This document shows, in pieces, positions 1 through 14,100 of a stretch of DNA of 64,000 nt. Origin of the DNA: Hydractinia symbiolongicarpus. Taxonomy: Eukaryota; Cnidaria; Hydrozoa; Anthoathecata; Hydractiniidae. The notes under the pieces were generated by a model, which saw nothing but the letters and a program-made list of their open reading frames with translations, searched no databases and was not told where the DNA came from. Every line of letters starts with the position of its first letter. Position 1 is the first letter of the stretch. Location of the stretch: NCBI RefSeq assembly GCF_029227915.1, contig NC_079875.1, positions 4,588,001-4,652,000 on the forward strand, given 5' to 3'. Position numbers and translations under genes: made by a program.

Positions 1-2172
1 ATAGTATTTCTATATTACAAACTTTACAGTATTGTTTCATTAGCCTAAAATTATGTATAAGATTAATGTGAGATACAGCAGTGTGTACTGGTCTGTTATT
101 TGATGTACCATATTATACATGTTTCACCATGTATAGAAATATTTTGTATTTTGTACTTAGTGTTGTGTTATATCGTGTACTGTTTAGTGTTATGTTGATT
201 AGGTGTATACAGAGTACTTCTCAATGACAACAGACATAAAAGCTGCATATTATTAAGGGAAATAATATCAAGGAACATATCATTTATACAAATATTTTTA
301 CCAGTTTAGAATAAATATCTATATGATGGATGATACAATATAATTAACACTGCCAACATTACATATTTTTCTGTAAATTTTCAGGTCAAGTTATACACTA
401 AGTTGAATCAAAAAAATTATTATATTGTATTTTTAAGAGGTTTTTCATTTTTAATAGCTTGTGAAAACAAACTAGAGGCAGCATTGAAAACAACGTTAGA
501 GAATGGATCAAACAACTAAAGTAAGGTTGCATGGGAACATGTAAGGCAGCTTTAATACTATGCAAAAAATATGTTCAGAGATACACAATAAAGCAGTGGA
601 AATATACATTTTAAAAAAGTATGAAGAAATCTCAGCCTTGTGTAAGTGATATTTGATGATTTCAGAATTTTAGCCTAAAAATATTTTCTATGTATCTTAC
701 TTCTTTAGAACTCTTCTTTCTATTTTCCTTGTTTTATACTCTGAAGTGTATTTTGTATGATTGATTAATTTGTGACAATCTCTTCGACAGTCGAAATATT
801 AACATATTCAAAGATATTAATTTTGTTCAAATATGGTATTATGTAAAAACATACACAAAAATTAAAAATCCGGCATTATATTAACATATTTGGCTCAGGG
901 TGACATTTAACTGATCTCTAAAATCTTAGGCTAGTGGTACATATGCAAAAAAAAGTAGTGTACCTAAATATAATATTACAATCAGAAAAAATAAATTCGT
1001 CGATTGTACCAATAAAGTGTAAATCAGGTATTATCTTATTTTTTAAAGAAACAGATAGTGTAAGTCAGCCTTTACCGCACCGAAAACAAAGAATAACACT
1101 ACATGAAACGTAACTATATTTACATATTTCATAGTGAATAGTAACAATAATATTGTCCATGGCAAGATCTCTATCTACCTACAAACACACCTTGTCATTT
1201 AAATTTTTAAAAAATATTTTTCAAAATGATATTTTGTCATTTATATAGTATTTACATCTTATATTTATTAGATCTAACTATAACTACTAAAATGTAAAGT
1301 ATAAAATAATTTTTAAGATTTATCTTCAAATAAAAAGAGGATGAACATATATAATAACTAGAAAAACAAGATGCTCAAATAAAGAACAAAAACACGTTAT
1401 CTACAACCTCTAACCAAAATATTGAGACAATGGCAGTCCGAAAAATGGATTAACTTGTAAATTCTTTACGGCCAGAACGTGTGCTACTTTTTTAGATGCC
1501 TAGGCTAAAAAACACACTTTCTAACATGTCTATTTTACAAGATAATCCACATCAGCTTCCACAAAGGACGTGTAAGGTGGAAAAAAGGTGGGAACAATAA
1601 TAACATTAACAATTGAACTTTGACAATACATATTAATATGAATCTATTGTGGGAAAAGCCTGTATAATTACTTGTAGAAATTAGTGTTAAAATTGGCCAT
1701 TTTGCGTCAATGTATTTTGTTCAGGATTGTAGCCTCTGATGTTCGAAGCATAAAATGCACCAGATCATATTGTCACCAGCAAAAGCAGTATCAATAACTT
1801 GAAGTATAAAGCAGGACATTATTGCGTCAATACAAGAGTTAAATAATCTCAAGGTATCTAGCTGAATTATTTGTGCATCTTGTTTTTTTTACTGAGGCAA
1901 TGTAAATTAACAATACAAATTCAGTAAAAACGTTAGAAATAATTTTTGGTCTCAAATTATCAGATAAGTTCTTTAATTACCATTTTCCAACAAAGATTTT
2001 ATGTAGATGCAAAATTATAATGTTTATCTCAATTCTTGTTTGTTCCAATAAATGACAGTAGGGTTATTGTAAGTTCCATCTGAATTATCAAAGAGTAACG
2101 TTCAGTAACAGATTTTGTCCTCGTCATTGACAAATATTTTGTGATGACCATTATCATCAATGACACGTCCTG
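1..2172. other. AT-rich flank, no gene seen
   Basis: No open frame with recognisable protein similarity and no RNA gene is visible. The stretch lies directly downstream (minus-strand sense) of the CERT1 stop, so its right-hand part probably holds the CERT1 3' UTR. On the minus strand an ATTAAA poly(A)-type hexamer lies near 1974-1979, about 195 nt beyond the stop. That assignment is inference. Confidence 0.5.
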
Positions 2173-5100
2173 CTAAAGCATCAATGGTTTGTCTTTAGTA
2201 ACATTTTGAACAAAACTGCTAAATTTATGTAAAAATTTTGGGTATTCTCGTTTCGACACCTGACGAACAACTGAAGCTGGTGCCCAACCTCCAGGATTCA
2301 CTAAAACATAGAAAAAATACAAAACAATATTGCATATTACTTAAATCATTTTAAATTATTTTAATAAAGCACTTAAAACATTGTAGACAAAAAAGGAGTT
2401 TTACCTTGAGCCATATATGTTAGTTTGCATGCCACATTTTCTCTTGTATATTTCTTCTTCTTAACATCGCCTACCGCAAATGTCTGGCAAACCATAATAA
2501 CATTAGCTAATGCACGAACATATTTATCACTCTAAAACAAAAGAATGTCAGAATAACTGTTAAAAACCACTTCCTACTAGAGGAGTCCTAGTAAATTTTA
2601 AGTTCCTAAGTCATCCTACAACAGTTACCAAGGGCTGGTAGTAGCTTTTAAAATGAAGAATAGCCACAATGATCCATAAAAAACCAACAACAGATTAATA
2701 CATACCTTTACTGCATCGTGCTCAGTTGGCATATTTAAAACTATCCATGCATTTCCAATTTCTTTATCCATCCGATCAAGATCTTCTTTACCAAGTTGAC
2801 GTATATGTGAAATAAAACAAGTGTCACGCTGTGCAGATGGCCAGATGCGTTTATGAATTTGCTGGAATATTATAGTGTTCTCTGCAAGTTTCTCAATTTG
2901 TTTTACTTTCTCAACAGTTCCTAAAATATTTCAATTTTTGAATTAATTTTTACATTCTGGTATGTAAATGGCACATTGAGTAATGCCAGCAATATAATTA
3001 ATATTACTAAATAATAATATTTAGTTATAAATATTATATATAAATTTAATATAGAGCTAACAATCTCAATTCATTAATTTCATGTAAGATACAAACCTTC
3101 CCATTCCAGTCTCACTTCTTTATCGTAAAAATAGTGACACATCTCATGACCAGTAACTCCCTAAAAATTTAATTTAAGCAAACAAACTTAAGAAATAAAA
3201 AAGAAAACAATACAAATATTTGTATTTCAACTACTAATCTGATCTTGAAGCGATAATCTGATTTTTTTTTTAAGTTAGATTTTTTTTTTTTATAAATTAA
3301 GCATTGCATTAACATAAAGAAATTTCCATGTGTTCAGTTCTTACCACCTAACATAACATAAAAGATATTCATGTGTGGGTAAAAGCAAGAATTATTTGGT
3401 TAAAGTTAAAAAAAAACGATTTCATCTTAATATAAACTATTAAAGGAATCTCAGGGTGGAAAAATCTTTTTAAATTTTTAAATTATGTTTAATGCACTGA
3501 GGCCATGGTTCAGTTTTTTCATGCGCTTTTAATTGTCGTTGTGCTATTTCACTTAAGCCATCAAAAGCATTCAATTTCATGCAGAATATAAAATAAAAAC
3601 AGATAATTACAATCCAGGTATAGAAAAACATGAATTGGACATTAATCATATTTTATCATACTTTGTAACAAAAATATAAAAAATGTAACAAATATATGAA
3701 TATAGCCTTATCTAAGCCTAAATTTGTGAAAAAACTGCAACATTTTTGTTATTGTATTCATGGACTGATTGACAACTCTCTGGTTTAGCTTAGTTGCCTC
3801 CTGTGGCATCAAAACAAGTCCGAAATGAGCAATCAAGTTTAGCAAGTTGCAAAAGTTACGAATTATAATTTCTCTTGCATATTTTTCTTTTTACTAATAA
3901 TGTAACTCACATGAATAATATGTGAAGCCTTTAATGGATCACAAACAATTCCTTCAATCTCAAAATCTTTTCTGTAAACCTAAAGATAATAAAAAATATA
4001 TATAATAAACAAGCATAAAGTTTATAATCCACTAAATATATATACACTACGTCACTAAGACGAATCGTATTAATTCATAGTAAATAAAAACAATTTACTT
4101 TGAGGTCTCCTTCTTCATGAACATTGTACCACTCTGAATTTTCTTGGTCCACTCTTTCTTTTACAAGATTTAAGTTATCTCGAACTTTAGCTTCAACCTT
4201 AACAGAGCAAATTAACAAAGAATTAACACACTTTGCCTGGCTAACCACATAAACAATACAAGACACAACTATATTCTTTATCTTTCTGTAACATTATGCT
4301 AATGAAAATAATAATCTATAATCCTTCTGCAGATGTCTATTTTAACTGAAAAAGGAAAGTATGCTTTTCTGAATTATATTTTTGTTCCTAAACCCTTCTT
4401 AACCCTTGTTCAACCCCCTTTAGTAGTCATTATTCGTTCCTTTGAACAAGAATTATTACCAACATCTTCTAAACTAAACAAAAACACTGAATGCAAAATA
4501 GCTACCACTTTTGACCAAATCAGAAGTTCTTAGCGAATATGATGTCTTTAAGTCATGAAAATTCCTTAAATAAGTAGACAAACATACTTCTTTAGATAAT
4601 CTGTGTTTTGGCATATTCATTATTTCAGAAGTTGGTTTTACTGGTGGAATATGTTCTTTGTCGATATTATCCTAAAATACAAACCAAGTAAAAAGTATAA
4701 AATTTATCCTATACAACAAAACGCACAAAAAAGTCCTGAATCTTTATATGGCATCTAAATAGCTACCATGGATGATGAAAATGTGCCTGTTAACAAGAAA
4801 ACACAAAACTCATCATTTAAGCAAAGCACTTAAGCAAATACTCAAACCTACCATACTGTCCTCATTTTCATCTTCCTCATCAAGAGCAGTCTCTACAGCA
4901 TCAAAAAATAATTCTTCATTTAATTTGCTGTGTGGTCCTTCCTAAAAATAATTTAAAAGATTTTCATGTGTATGAAATTGAAGATTGTGAGAGAATTTTT
5001 GAATTCATTTTACTCCACATGTTTACAAAAGACACAATGACATAATTATAAACGGACCAGAAGTATATACTAACCATAAAATCAGGACCGCCAAGAAATT

Positions 5101-8100
5101 GATTTGCATTGTTGATTTTTTTCTCTTCTTGTAATTCATGTAGCTGTTCTGATAACTTCTTTACTTTTTCTTTTTCCTGAAGACAATTACATTTTTCAGT
5201 AGATACAAAAAGGACGACATTACAATACTACAAATTTTCTATTTTTACTATTCAAAAATAGTAGTGAAACAAGACTTTACATTCTACACAACAAAGTATA
5301 AGATTGAGAGTGGTTTCTTATGAAGACTGGTACTAGAAATAAGAAAGAAAGGCAAAAATAGAAAATGCAAACAAATCAAATAGGAGAAAGCTAAGGAAAA
5401 GGAAAGGCAATGCAGTGGGAAAAACAAAATGTTATTTCAAAATATTGAATACCCTTTCCATCCTGCGCTTCCATTGTTCTTCTCTTTTTGTCATCAGTTC
5501 TATGCAATGTGATAATACTTGAATAACGCCAGCTGTAGTTGCTTTAAATGTAATAGCTTCACCACGAAAATCAATGCCAAGCGCAGAAGATTGCATCAAA
5601 GAAATATTGGAAGGTGTAGGAGTTGCAGAGAGTTCACTACCATCAACATCTATAAGAAAAGTGAAGAAAACTTTAATCATTTTTTTTTATGCCAATTAAA
5701 ATAATGTATAAGGTCATGTAAACAAAAGAATTTTTTATAAAATTATCAACCCAATTGTTTTTATAAAAGTTGGATGGGATTTGGGAAATTGGTCCAATTA
5801 TGGTCCCAAGGTGGAGCCTAGTGCCTGATAGTATTTGATAGTTTTTTCCACAGGTTTCTAAGTTATTAGCTCTTAATCTTAAAAGTGCAACATATTAGCT
5901 CTTATTTATTATTACTTATATGGCCCGTAAAAAAATCCACTAATGCAGGATAAAAATGAAAAAGAAGCATTATTTAAATTTTAATGACGTCAGCAACCCA
6001 TCCACAAAAAAATAATTCAGAAGCTTTTTTCATGTTGCGTCTATGTGTAGAGATTAAAGCGCTGATCAAGAAAATGTAAATGATCATGTGCTTTTTATGA
6101 GCGGTTAATGACATATAAGGGTTTAAAAATTTTGCTGACGTCAGCAAAAACGAAAAAATATGCAAAAAAAATTATTTTTAGGATTTTTGTATACATGTTG
6201 CCTTCATCGCATAGATCTTGAAACACTGATCAAGAAAATGTATAGGATCATGTGCTTTTGATAAATGGTTGCAGAGATATTAGGGTTTAAAGGTTTTTTC
6301 ATGACGAATCAACCGTCCATTCCGAAACGGATTCGGGGACCCAGGTTTGGGAAACTTACCCAAATTGGTCCCAAGTGGTCCCTAGTTACCCACGCAGTGA
6401 AAAATCATTGACGTCACGATCTCGTTTACAAGTTATTTGGCCTCAAAGTTTTAGGTGCGCTATAATGGTTTCATTAATTTAGTATCAGATATTGACGTTA
6501 AAGTAGTATTATTGACATCGCGCCGTAACGTCAAAAATTTTACCATTTGAGACATAACTTTTTTGGCTACATCAAAGGAAAATAAGCATATCCACTTTGC
6601 CTGTTAAAAACAGACACAGTCTCTGTATTATTATAAGAGATTATTCTTATTGATACATTTACAGACACAAAAAAATAAAATAAATAAATAAAGACATACA
6701 TCTTTGCCAGTGTTAGTGAATTATTATAATAAAAAAACTTACTTTACAAAAAAATAACTTATGGCAAGACAAATAAAAATTTTTATGCCAACAAAAATTT
6801 AAAAAGAGGGTTTAAATATCACTGCAGTCAACACAAGAAAATGTAAATGTGATCAACAAGGTACAAATATCATGGAAATTGCTTTTTTAAGACTTTTCGA
6901 GATGCTTGAACATCGCATTAGTTGCATCTCCATATTCTGCAACTGTATTTTTAATTCAAAACATTATTATGGTCAGAGGGAAAAAAAGATTTTTAACAAA
7001 CTATTTTTAGTCTAAGTAAAATTTGACATCAAGGCTACTTTATTTAATTTATTTTAAAAAATCAATAAATAAATTTTTTAGGTTTGTACCTTCCTCTTGT
7101 TCGTCTCTCAAGTCTAAATGTTGATGCACGTCTAAGCCATTATTTTTATTGGCGCATGAATCAAAATACGATTGTAATGTATCTGTTTGCCGACATAAAA
7201 TATCTTTAAATGTTTCCATTTCCAAAAGTTTTTCGCGTAAACCTGCAGTTTTCTAAATTTAAGACATTGATACAAAGAAATGTAAGCAAATCAGGATAAA
7301 AAAAATTAAAAACAGTGTAAAAGATATACCTGAAATGATGAAGAAGATTGTAAACTAGGTTGTGAAGATAACGACAGTGAAGACACAGCTTTAGGCAAAT
7401 GGGGATCTGAACCATAACCTGATTCCGCCTGCTGAGAAAATAGAAAGCAATATATAATTATAAGTTTCAGCATTTATAAGTTTTAATGCATCATATGAAA
7501 TTAGACAGTAGGTATATGTATTTTAAGATTTTCAAACATATTATGCACAATAAGAACTTCAGGACTTTTTTTCTTTTATTATCAAAAATTTAGTGTCATC
7601 CTTCAAGTATACCAATCTTAAAAATCTAAATTTTTCCCTTTTTGCCAATTTTTTAAACTTTTAAGTGCTTACAAGGTTTTTTTATATTTTTGGTTTTTTT
7701 GGAGGTTTATCATTGGAAATTTAAGTCCATAAAAAATGCCTAGGCAACAACAAAGTGGCATTAAATTCGAATGAAGTACTAAATAGACTGCAAATACAAC
7801 AAGTAACAGCGTCATAATAAAACAAGAAAGTTGTTGGAGATATTCGTATTTCAAGGTTGCCTATTTTGTTTTGATAAGTGGGGAAAACATATACAAACAT
7901 TTGGGAGATGTTGGGAGAATTTGAATTAGTGAAGGTGCAACTCAGAATCACAAGAATCAAGGATGGCAAAGAAATTGGATTGATCAGATTTTATTTTCTC
8001 ATTATCTGATGCAAAATATAAATATTTCTGACATATACTAAAAAAAACCATTATAAAATTAGAGTTTAACAAATGAATTTCACAAAAAAATAAGGAAATT

Positions 8101-11100
8101 TAGGGATTCCGAGGAGGTACAAAGACTACTACATTAAATTAAACTGAAGCAAACAACTGTTAAAAAGATTTTTGGTTCCCCTAAATCTTGTAGGCATGAT
8201 TCTAAAAAAATTTCATGAATAATAAAAATCATTTATATACATTACAAAAATGTATTTACATAAATATAATTGTACCTTCGCAGCCTCCAAAATATCCACC
8301 CAATTTTGTCTTTCTTCAGAATCAGTAGCCCGAAGATAATATACACAATCACCAACGTTAACATCAAATCGACAATTATCAAATTCATGAACCTAAAATA
8401 TAAAATATAATTATTGTTTCAGACAAATAAGAACCCAGCAACATGTCTGATATTCAAAGTTATTCTTACGAAATGGAAAACCTTTATGTCATGTGTCAAT
8501 TGAAAACCATTTCTCTAGGAGGGTCATCCTATGAGAACTTTTCTTTAATATTTTGAATGCAAAATTACATACACAGGTGTTACAACCTAAACCTCATGTT
8601 TGCATAAAAGAACCTCATGTGTCTATCTATTCATAGCAAAAATATAATCGTTTTCCAAGTTACGGGGTCGTCAGCAAAAAATTAGGAGGCCTAGGATGAG
8701 GAACCGAGGGTTATTTTAGCATAAAAAAATTTATGTCTATCCATTGGTAAAACTTCAATGCACATCCCTTAAAGGCTGAAATATAAATGCGTTTAAACGG
8801 AAGGTTTAAAACTGTCGGAGAGTCATAGGCCAAAACGGATTGGGTGTTAAAAAAAAAAAATGAAACATTTTGACCTGCCAAACTTGACCTATCCCGTCAT
8901 TTCAAAAAGATGGATGTGTTCATCTTTTTCGATTAAACGGATGATCTTTCTCTATTGAAATTTCGTAAACCTTTTGTTTTAAATGTTTGATGTCATTTAT
9001 TAAAAAAAACTGCAATAAAAAAATCAAAAGAAAAACAAGAGAAAATGGCGAGAACATAAAAAATTGAATTTACAGAGGATTTAATCGAGAAATACACGAA
9101 AGAACCTGTCTGTGGGATATAATGTTGACTTCGTATAAAGCCAAGACAAGAAAAAGAAGAATTATCAACAATATTTTCAATGACCGGTACGTACATACAT
9201 TTACTTTTACAGAGGTTAACATGAAAAATTCCTTCTTTAAAAATCTCTCTTTTCTCTACTTTTAGAGAACAATGTAAAGATGAAGATAATTTCGTTAAGA
9301 TCTTATTATCTGAAGAAGTTAATCAAAATGAAAAGTTCAAAAGAGCGGTGCAGGAATTAACGGGACATTTGAATCAAAGTGGCCCCATTTTAAGTCTATG
9401 GCGTTGATCCAAGATTTTACCCATATAGATCTCTGTTTTTTCATCGGTCGCTATGATAATCTTTTCATTTTGCTAGCCAAAATTCGAGAGACTTTCGTAC
9501 CATGCATTGTAAGTTTAAACTCATTACTTGTAAACAAGAAACCTTTCACAAAGTTTCTGCTACAGGTTATCCATCAGATTTCGACCTTCCGTTTAAGCGG
9601 ATTGTGTATTTCAACCTTAACAGGTCTAAAATTACTGATGACAGAAAATGTCAAGATTTGCTATTACTTAAATATGACATCATAATTAATGCAGCTTAAT
9701 TAAATCTAAAATTCTTTAAATGTGAAAAATTTCAACACCGTTTTATACCTCAGGTTCCCTTCAACAAAACACATTGGTAAACTCACTACTTTCGTTAGCA
9801 ACATATTTATAGTGCTCTAAACACCTTATTCTTAATGTAGTCTTTTAATTTAGCACGATGTTTTCTTTTGTGCATGAAATGGAAGCCACCCACTAAATTA
9901 AAAACAATTTTTTTACTGGAGAAATTATTATATTGATAACAAATTAAAACTAAAAAAAAATTATCCATAAAAACATTATACATAGTTAAATTTATAAATA
10001 AATATCAAAGTAAAGCAGAAAAAGCAACATAATAAATAAAATGTTTTCAGCATTTCCTGCAAAAATTTAATTTAACCACAAGTGGTGACAAACTATTTTT
10101 TATAATGTATTTAAAGCACAAACCATTAATCCTGCCACTCTTATGTTGGCTAGAATAGAGAACTTCTGTTTCATATTGTGATCTGATTTGGCTATAACAG
10201 TAAGTTATATCGTAATGCTTCGAATAAACACCTCCTTCTAAAATGCCCCTCTCGAATAGACGCCCCTCCTTTTCAGTCATTTTTTAAAAAAACGCTCCCC
10301 TTGAATAGACGCCCCTCTTTTATAAGAAGAGTTTATGCGAGGCAGTAGTAAAAGTATACTTACTTACTTTTTTCCTAAATCTTAGGTTTAAGCTTTTCGC
10401 TTTTGAAGTTCATTCTCTAAAACATGTGAATATCTTTTATTCTCTGTTGTGAAGATAGGTATCCTTAAAAACTGCAAAAGAGACGACGTGTAAAAAATTT
10501 AATAAACACCCCCCCCCCACCCCCCCCAAAAAATGTCAAAAATTTAATAAACGCCCTGGACGTTTATTCGAAGCATTACCGTGACATGCCATAAAAAAGA
10601 CTGGAGCTAGTTTGAAAATATAAGGACGAAGAATTACAAAATAATGATTGAGGCAACAAAAAAAAAACAAATATTTAAAAAGGAATTTAACAAAAAGTGG
10701 ATATATCATTGGGAATTTTTTACTGCATTTTTTAGGTGAGTCGAACTTGTAAAAGTACCTTGGGATCCCTATGAAAAAATAAAAGCCTAGAAAGTAAACG
10801 AGTGACCATTAATCTTTTAAAATATATATCAAAACAGAATTGTGAAAAGCTAAAACACTGCTGTGACATATTCGGAAGCCTTTTATTTTGTACAAATCTT
10901 CATTTCTGGTATTGGAGACAAGGAGATAGACAGACAGACAGATGTGCATATTTTAGGAATATACCCTGTCTATTATTTCCAGGAGGTGCCATGGCTTATA
11001 TGGGAAGTCCTAGAGTATTGAGCTAAGCAGACCCAATTAGTGTCTGCACTCTACCAGACAACTTCCTGCAACATCCAACGGCCCACACAGTGTGTCATCT

Positions 11101-14100
11101 CCTCAATTTCTCTTACATGGCTTCGGTTAACCCCGGGCTATGATAACATTCACTCGCCCATATATTGAATTGCCACTAAGGGGAATCGAACCCCGGTCTC
11201 CCACACAAAGTGTGTGAGTTATAACCACTAAACTACGGCGTCAACACTGAGAGAGTTACTAGCTTAGACACTTTGTTCTCATGCTTAGGGTTCACAAGTT
11301 TAACATCCCCCACTGATATATGCATACTCCCTGTCCTAAAAATCTTGAATGTGTTCTCCAAGTAGAGCACAACCAGTTTAAACAAAGTAAAAAAACCTAG
11401 TAGTATTCACGGATCTAAATAATCAGGAACATTTTAATTTAAAGGGAACCCAATGATGGACTTACATTATAGAGTTGTTCTCAAGATATTTACATTTAAA
11501 GAATATTTAAGATTTAATTATGCTGCATGAATTATGTAGAATTATGATGTCATATTTAGGTGCTAGCAAATTTTGAAATTTTTTGTCATCAGTAATTTTA
11601 GACCTGTTAAGGGATGTTAATTCAAACTTTTTTTGTCAAAACGACACTTGTTTGCTGGTCCCTTTAAGGTTCCATTTGAGAAAACAAAGAAAATACTACT
11701 ATTTCAAGCAAACCATGATATAACATTAGAATGTATCATGAACATCGTGATCCAACATTATTATTTGTGCACCATTGCAACCTTAAAATGTTAATCACAA
11801 AGTTATTATATTCCACTCTAATCTCATTGGTTAAAGGTACTGTCCGATTAAAAATCAACTAAAATTTTGACAAAAAATTCTTATTTGGAACTAATTTCTA
11901 TAAAATAATTAAATAATTATTTGTTTTCTTTCCTAACACCAACTGAACAATATCTCATTCTTGTTTACAAAAAAGCATGCGGTCTCTCGCTTCAATTGTT
12001 TATATGGATGGCGGATGATAGGCACTAAAGCGAGGCTGAAATAATATGTCGCGTGTGACGTATTTACCTGGAGCGCGCCGAACTGACCAAAATAGATAAA
12101 ACGTGGGCCAGGGCTTATATTTTATAATATGTTTAAAAATTTTGGTAATTTTACCCCCTGAATTGTGAAAGACCGCTTTTTATGAATTATTCATATGGAA
12201 TTAAAAAATCGAAGGCGAGAGATGTGTCTAGACCTTAAGGTAAACACACACTGTGCTAATTCTGTACGAACCTAAGTAAGAAGCTTTCGCTAATAAAACT
12301 TGAAGTTCAATATGACTTTAGCCTTAGGGTTGCATAGTTGTTTCAGCTACTCTAAAGACAACCAATCAATAATTAAAAATTAGTTTCCTCTTCACTAGAT
12401 GTGCCGCCACAGAGAGATTAGACTCAGATCGCACATTCAGTAAGGTTGAGAGGCAGAATAATGTCGTGGTGCGCTGTTGTGAATTGCACTAACAACAGTC
12501 GAAAAAAACAGGATAAAATTTTTTTTTCGCTGCTCAAGGATCCAAAAAAAAATCTTCCGTATAAGGAAAAACCAAAAGTCAGAGAAATATCTGAACGGAG
12601 GAAAGAAAAGGATGTTAAGGAGGTGAGTGGGGGCTGGTAACTAGGTGGTCGTTCGAAACTCTCTGTCATGGAGTGCCACCAAAGATGTTCACAGCGTACT
12701 CTTCAATAAAACCACCGCTCGGAATTCTTCGTGTTCCGTAATACATTTTTTATCTGAAAAATATTACTCAATCACACTCGCATCTAAGAATTACTCATGA
12801 AGGAGTAAAAACTTTTATACCATGTAATTGAAAATATTTAATAGAGTCCAGTCTTTTTCAGGAGAGGCGTGCGATCGCACGCGCACGCCTTGGCACACGC
12901 CTAAATCGTTTAAGGCGTGTAATTAATCGCACGCCTGAAAAATAAATATTGAGTTTTCAAAATCAACCTATAAAATCCATAGATCTCAGAAATTATTGGA
13001 TGGTCAGGTTAGCTATTTCATAGCCAACCTGACCATCCTAGCTAATTCACCGACTCCTGACTTAGTTAAAAGAACTACGTAGACATAAATCTCTTTTGCC
13101 TGGCCCCTTCGTCGTTGGTAACCAGGTCTTACACAAGAAATCCAGCCATGCGGTTCTTAACTAATGCGGAGGTGAACGCTGACGGAGCACGGATGAAGCA
13201 AGTCTGCAAAACTGCACTTACAGGCGGAATAGACATTTTATCATGGATTTAATTGTAGATAATTTCTTCATTTGACAAAATAATTGGAAACCATAGCAGG
13301 TCCGAATTTAATGGATTTTTTCTTTATGCCTGTAAAACCGAAACCCACGGGCGGTATAAATTTTTTTCTGTAAAATTTTTGTTAAAGTGTAGCTTTGAAT
13401 GAATTTTGAAGTTTTATTTAAGCCACGTGGATAAAAATTTTTTTTAATTTGAAAACAAAGCATATTTTTGCCTATTTGCTTGTGAAAAATAAACAATAAA
13501 CATAAAAATTACAGTATAGTCATGCATACTATTTCGGACATGTAGAAAAGGAAGTTAAGATTGAGAGAGTCGCTATATCAGTAGACGCTCGATCATCGTG
13601 TTTGGGGTTCACGATTTAAAACGTCCCCCACTTTTCTACCGCAAAATGAATGCGCAACAAAAATAACCTCGGAGCCCGTATCGCAGGCGTAACATTCTTT
13701 GCACGTGCGTTTTACATCGCACGCGTTACTTGATTTACACGTGCGAATCATCGCACACCTACTCAAATATTCCTGAAAAAGACTGAGAGTCTGTCTCGTG
13801 ACAGCAAAAACATTCTACACTTCAGAGGGCATCCTCTCACATTTAGGAGTAGGAGCAACAAGGTTTCCAATGTTATGTTCGTCTACGTCTTGAAAATTCG
13901 GAACTAGCTCATCATTCGCTGTTCTTTCCGGCTCGAATTGAAATCCTAGAACCTGCGAATTATTTTCATTCATTGCTATCTTCATGAAGAACTTTTTTAA
14001 ACAAAGGAAAAAAATTATAAATAAACATTTAGTCGTTCGATGCGCAAGTCGGGGGGGTTCGCCGAATAAGAAGCCAGGTAACTACGTCACAAGCAAAAAT

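Noticed and set aside
12424-12669. Minus-strand frame, repeated at 61590-61835
   Set aside because: Antisense of the THAP fragment in the TTAA element; its recurrence only reflects the repeat.
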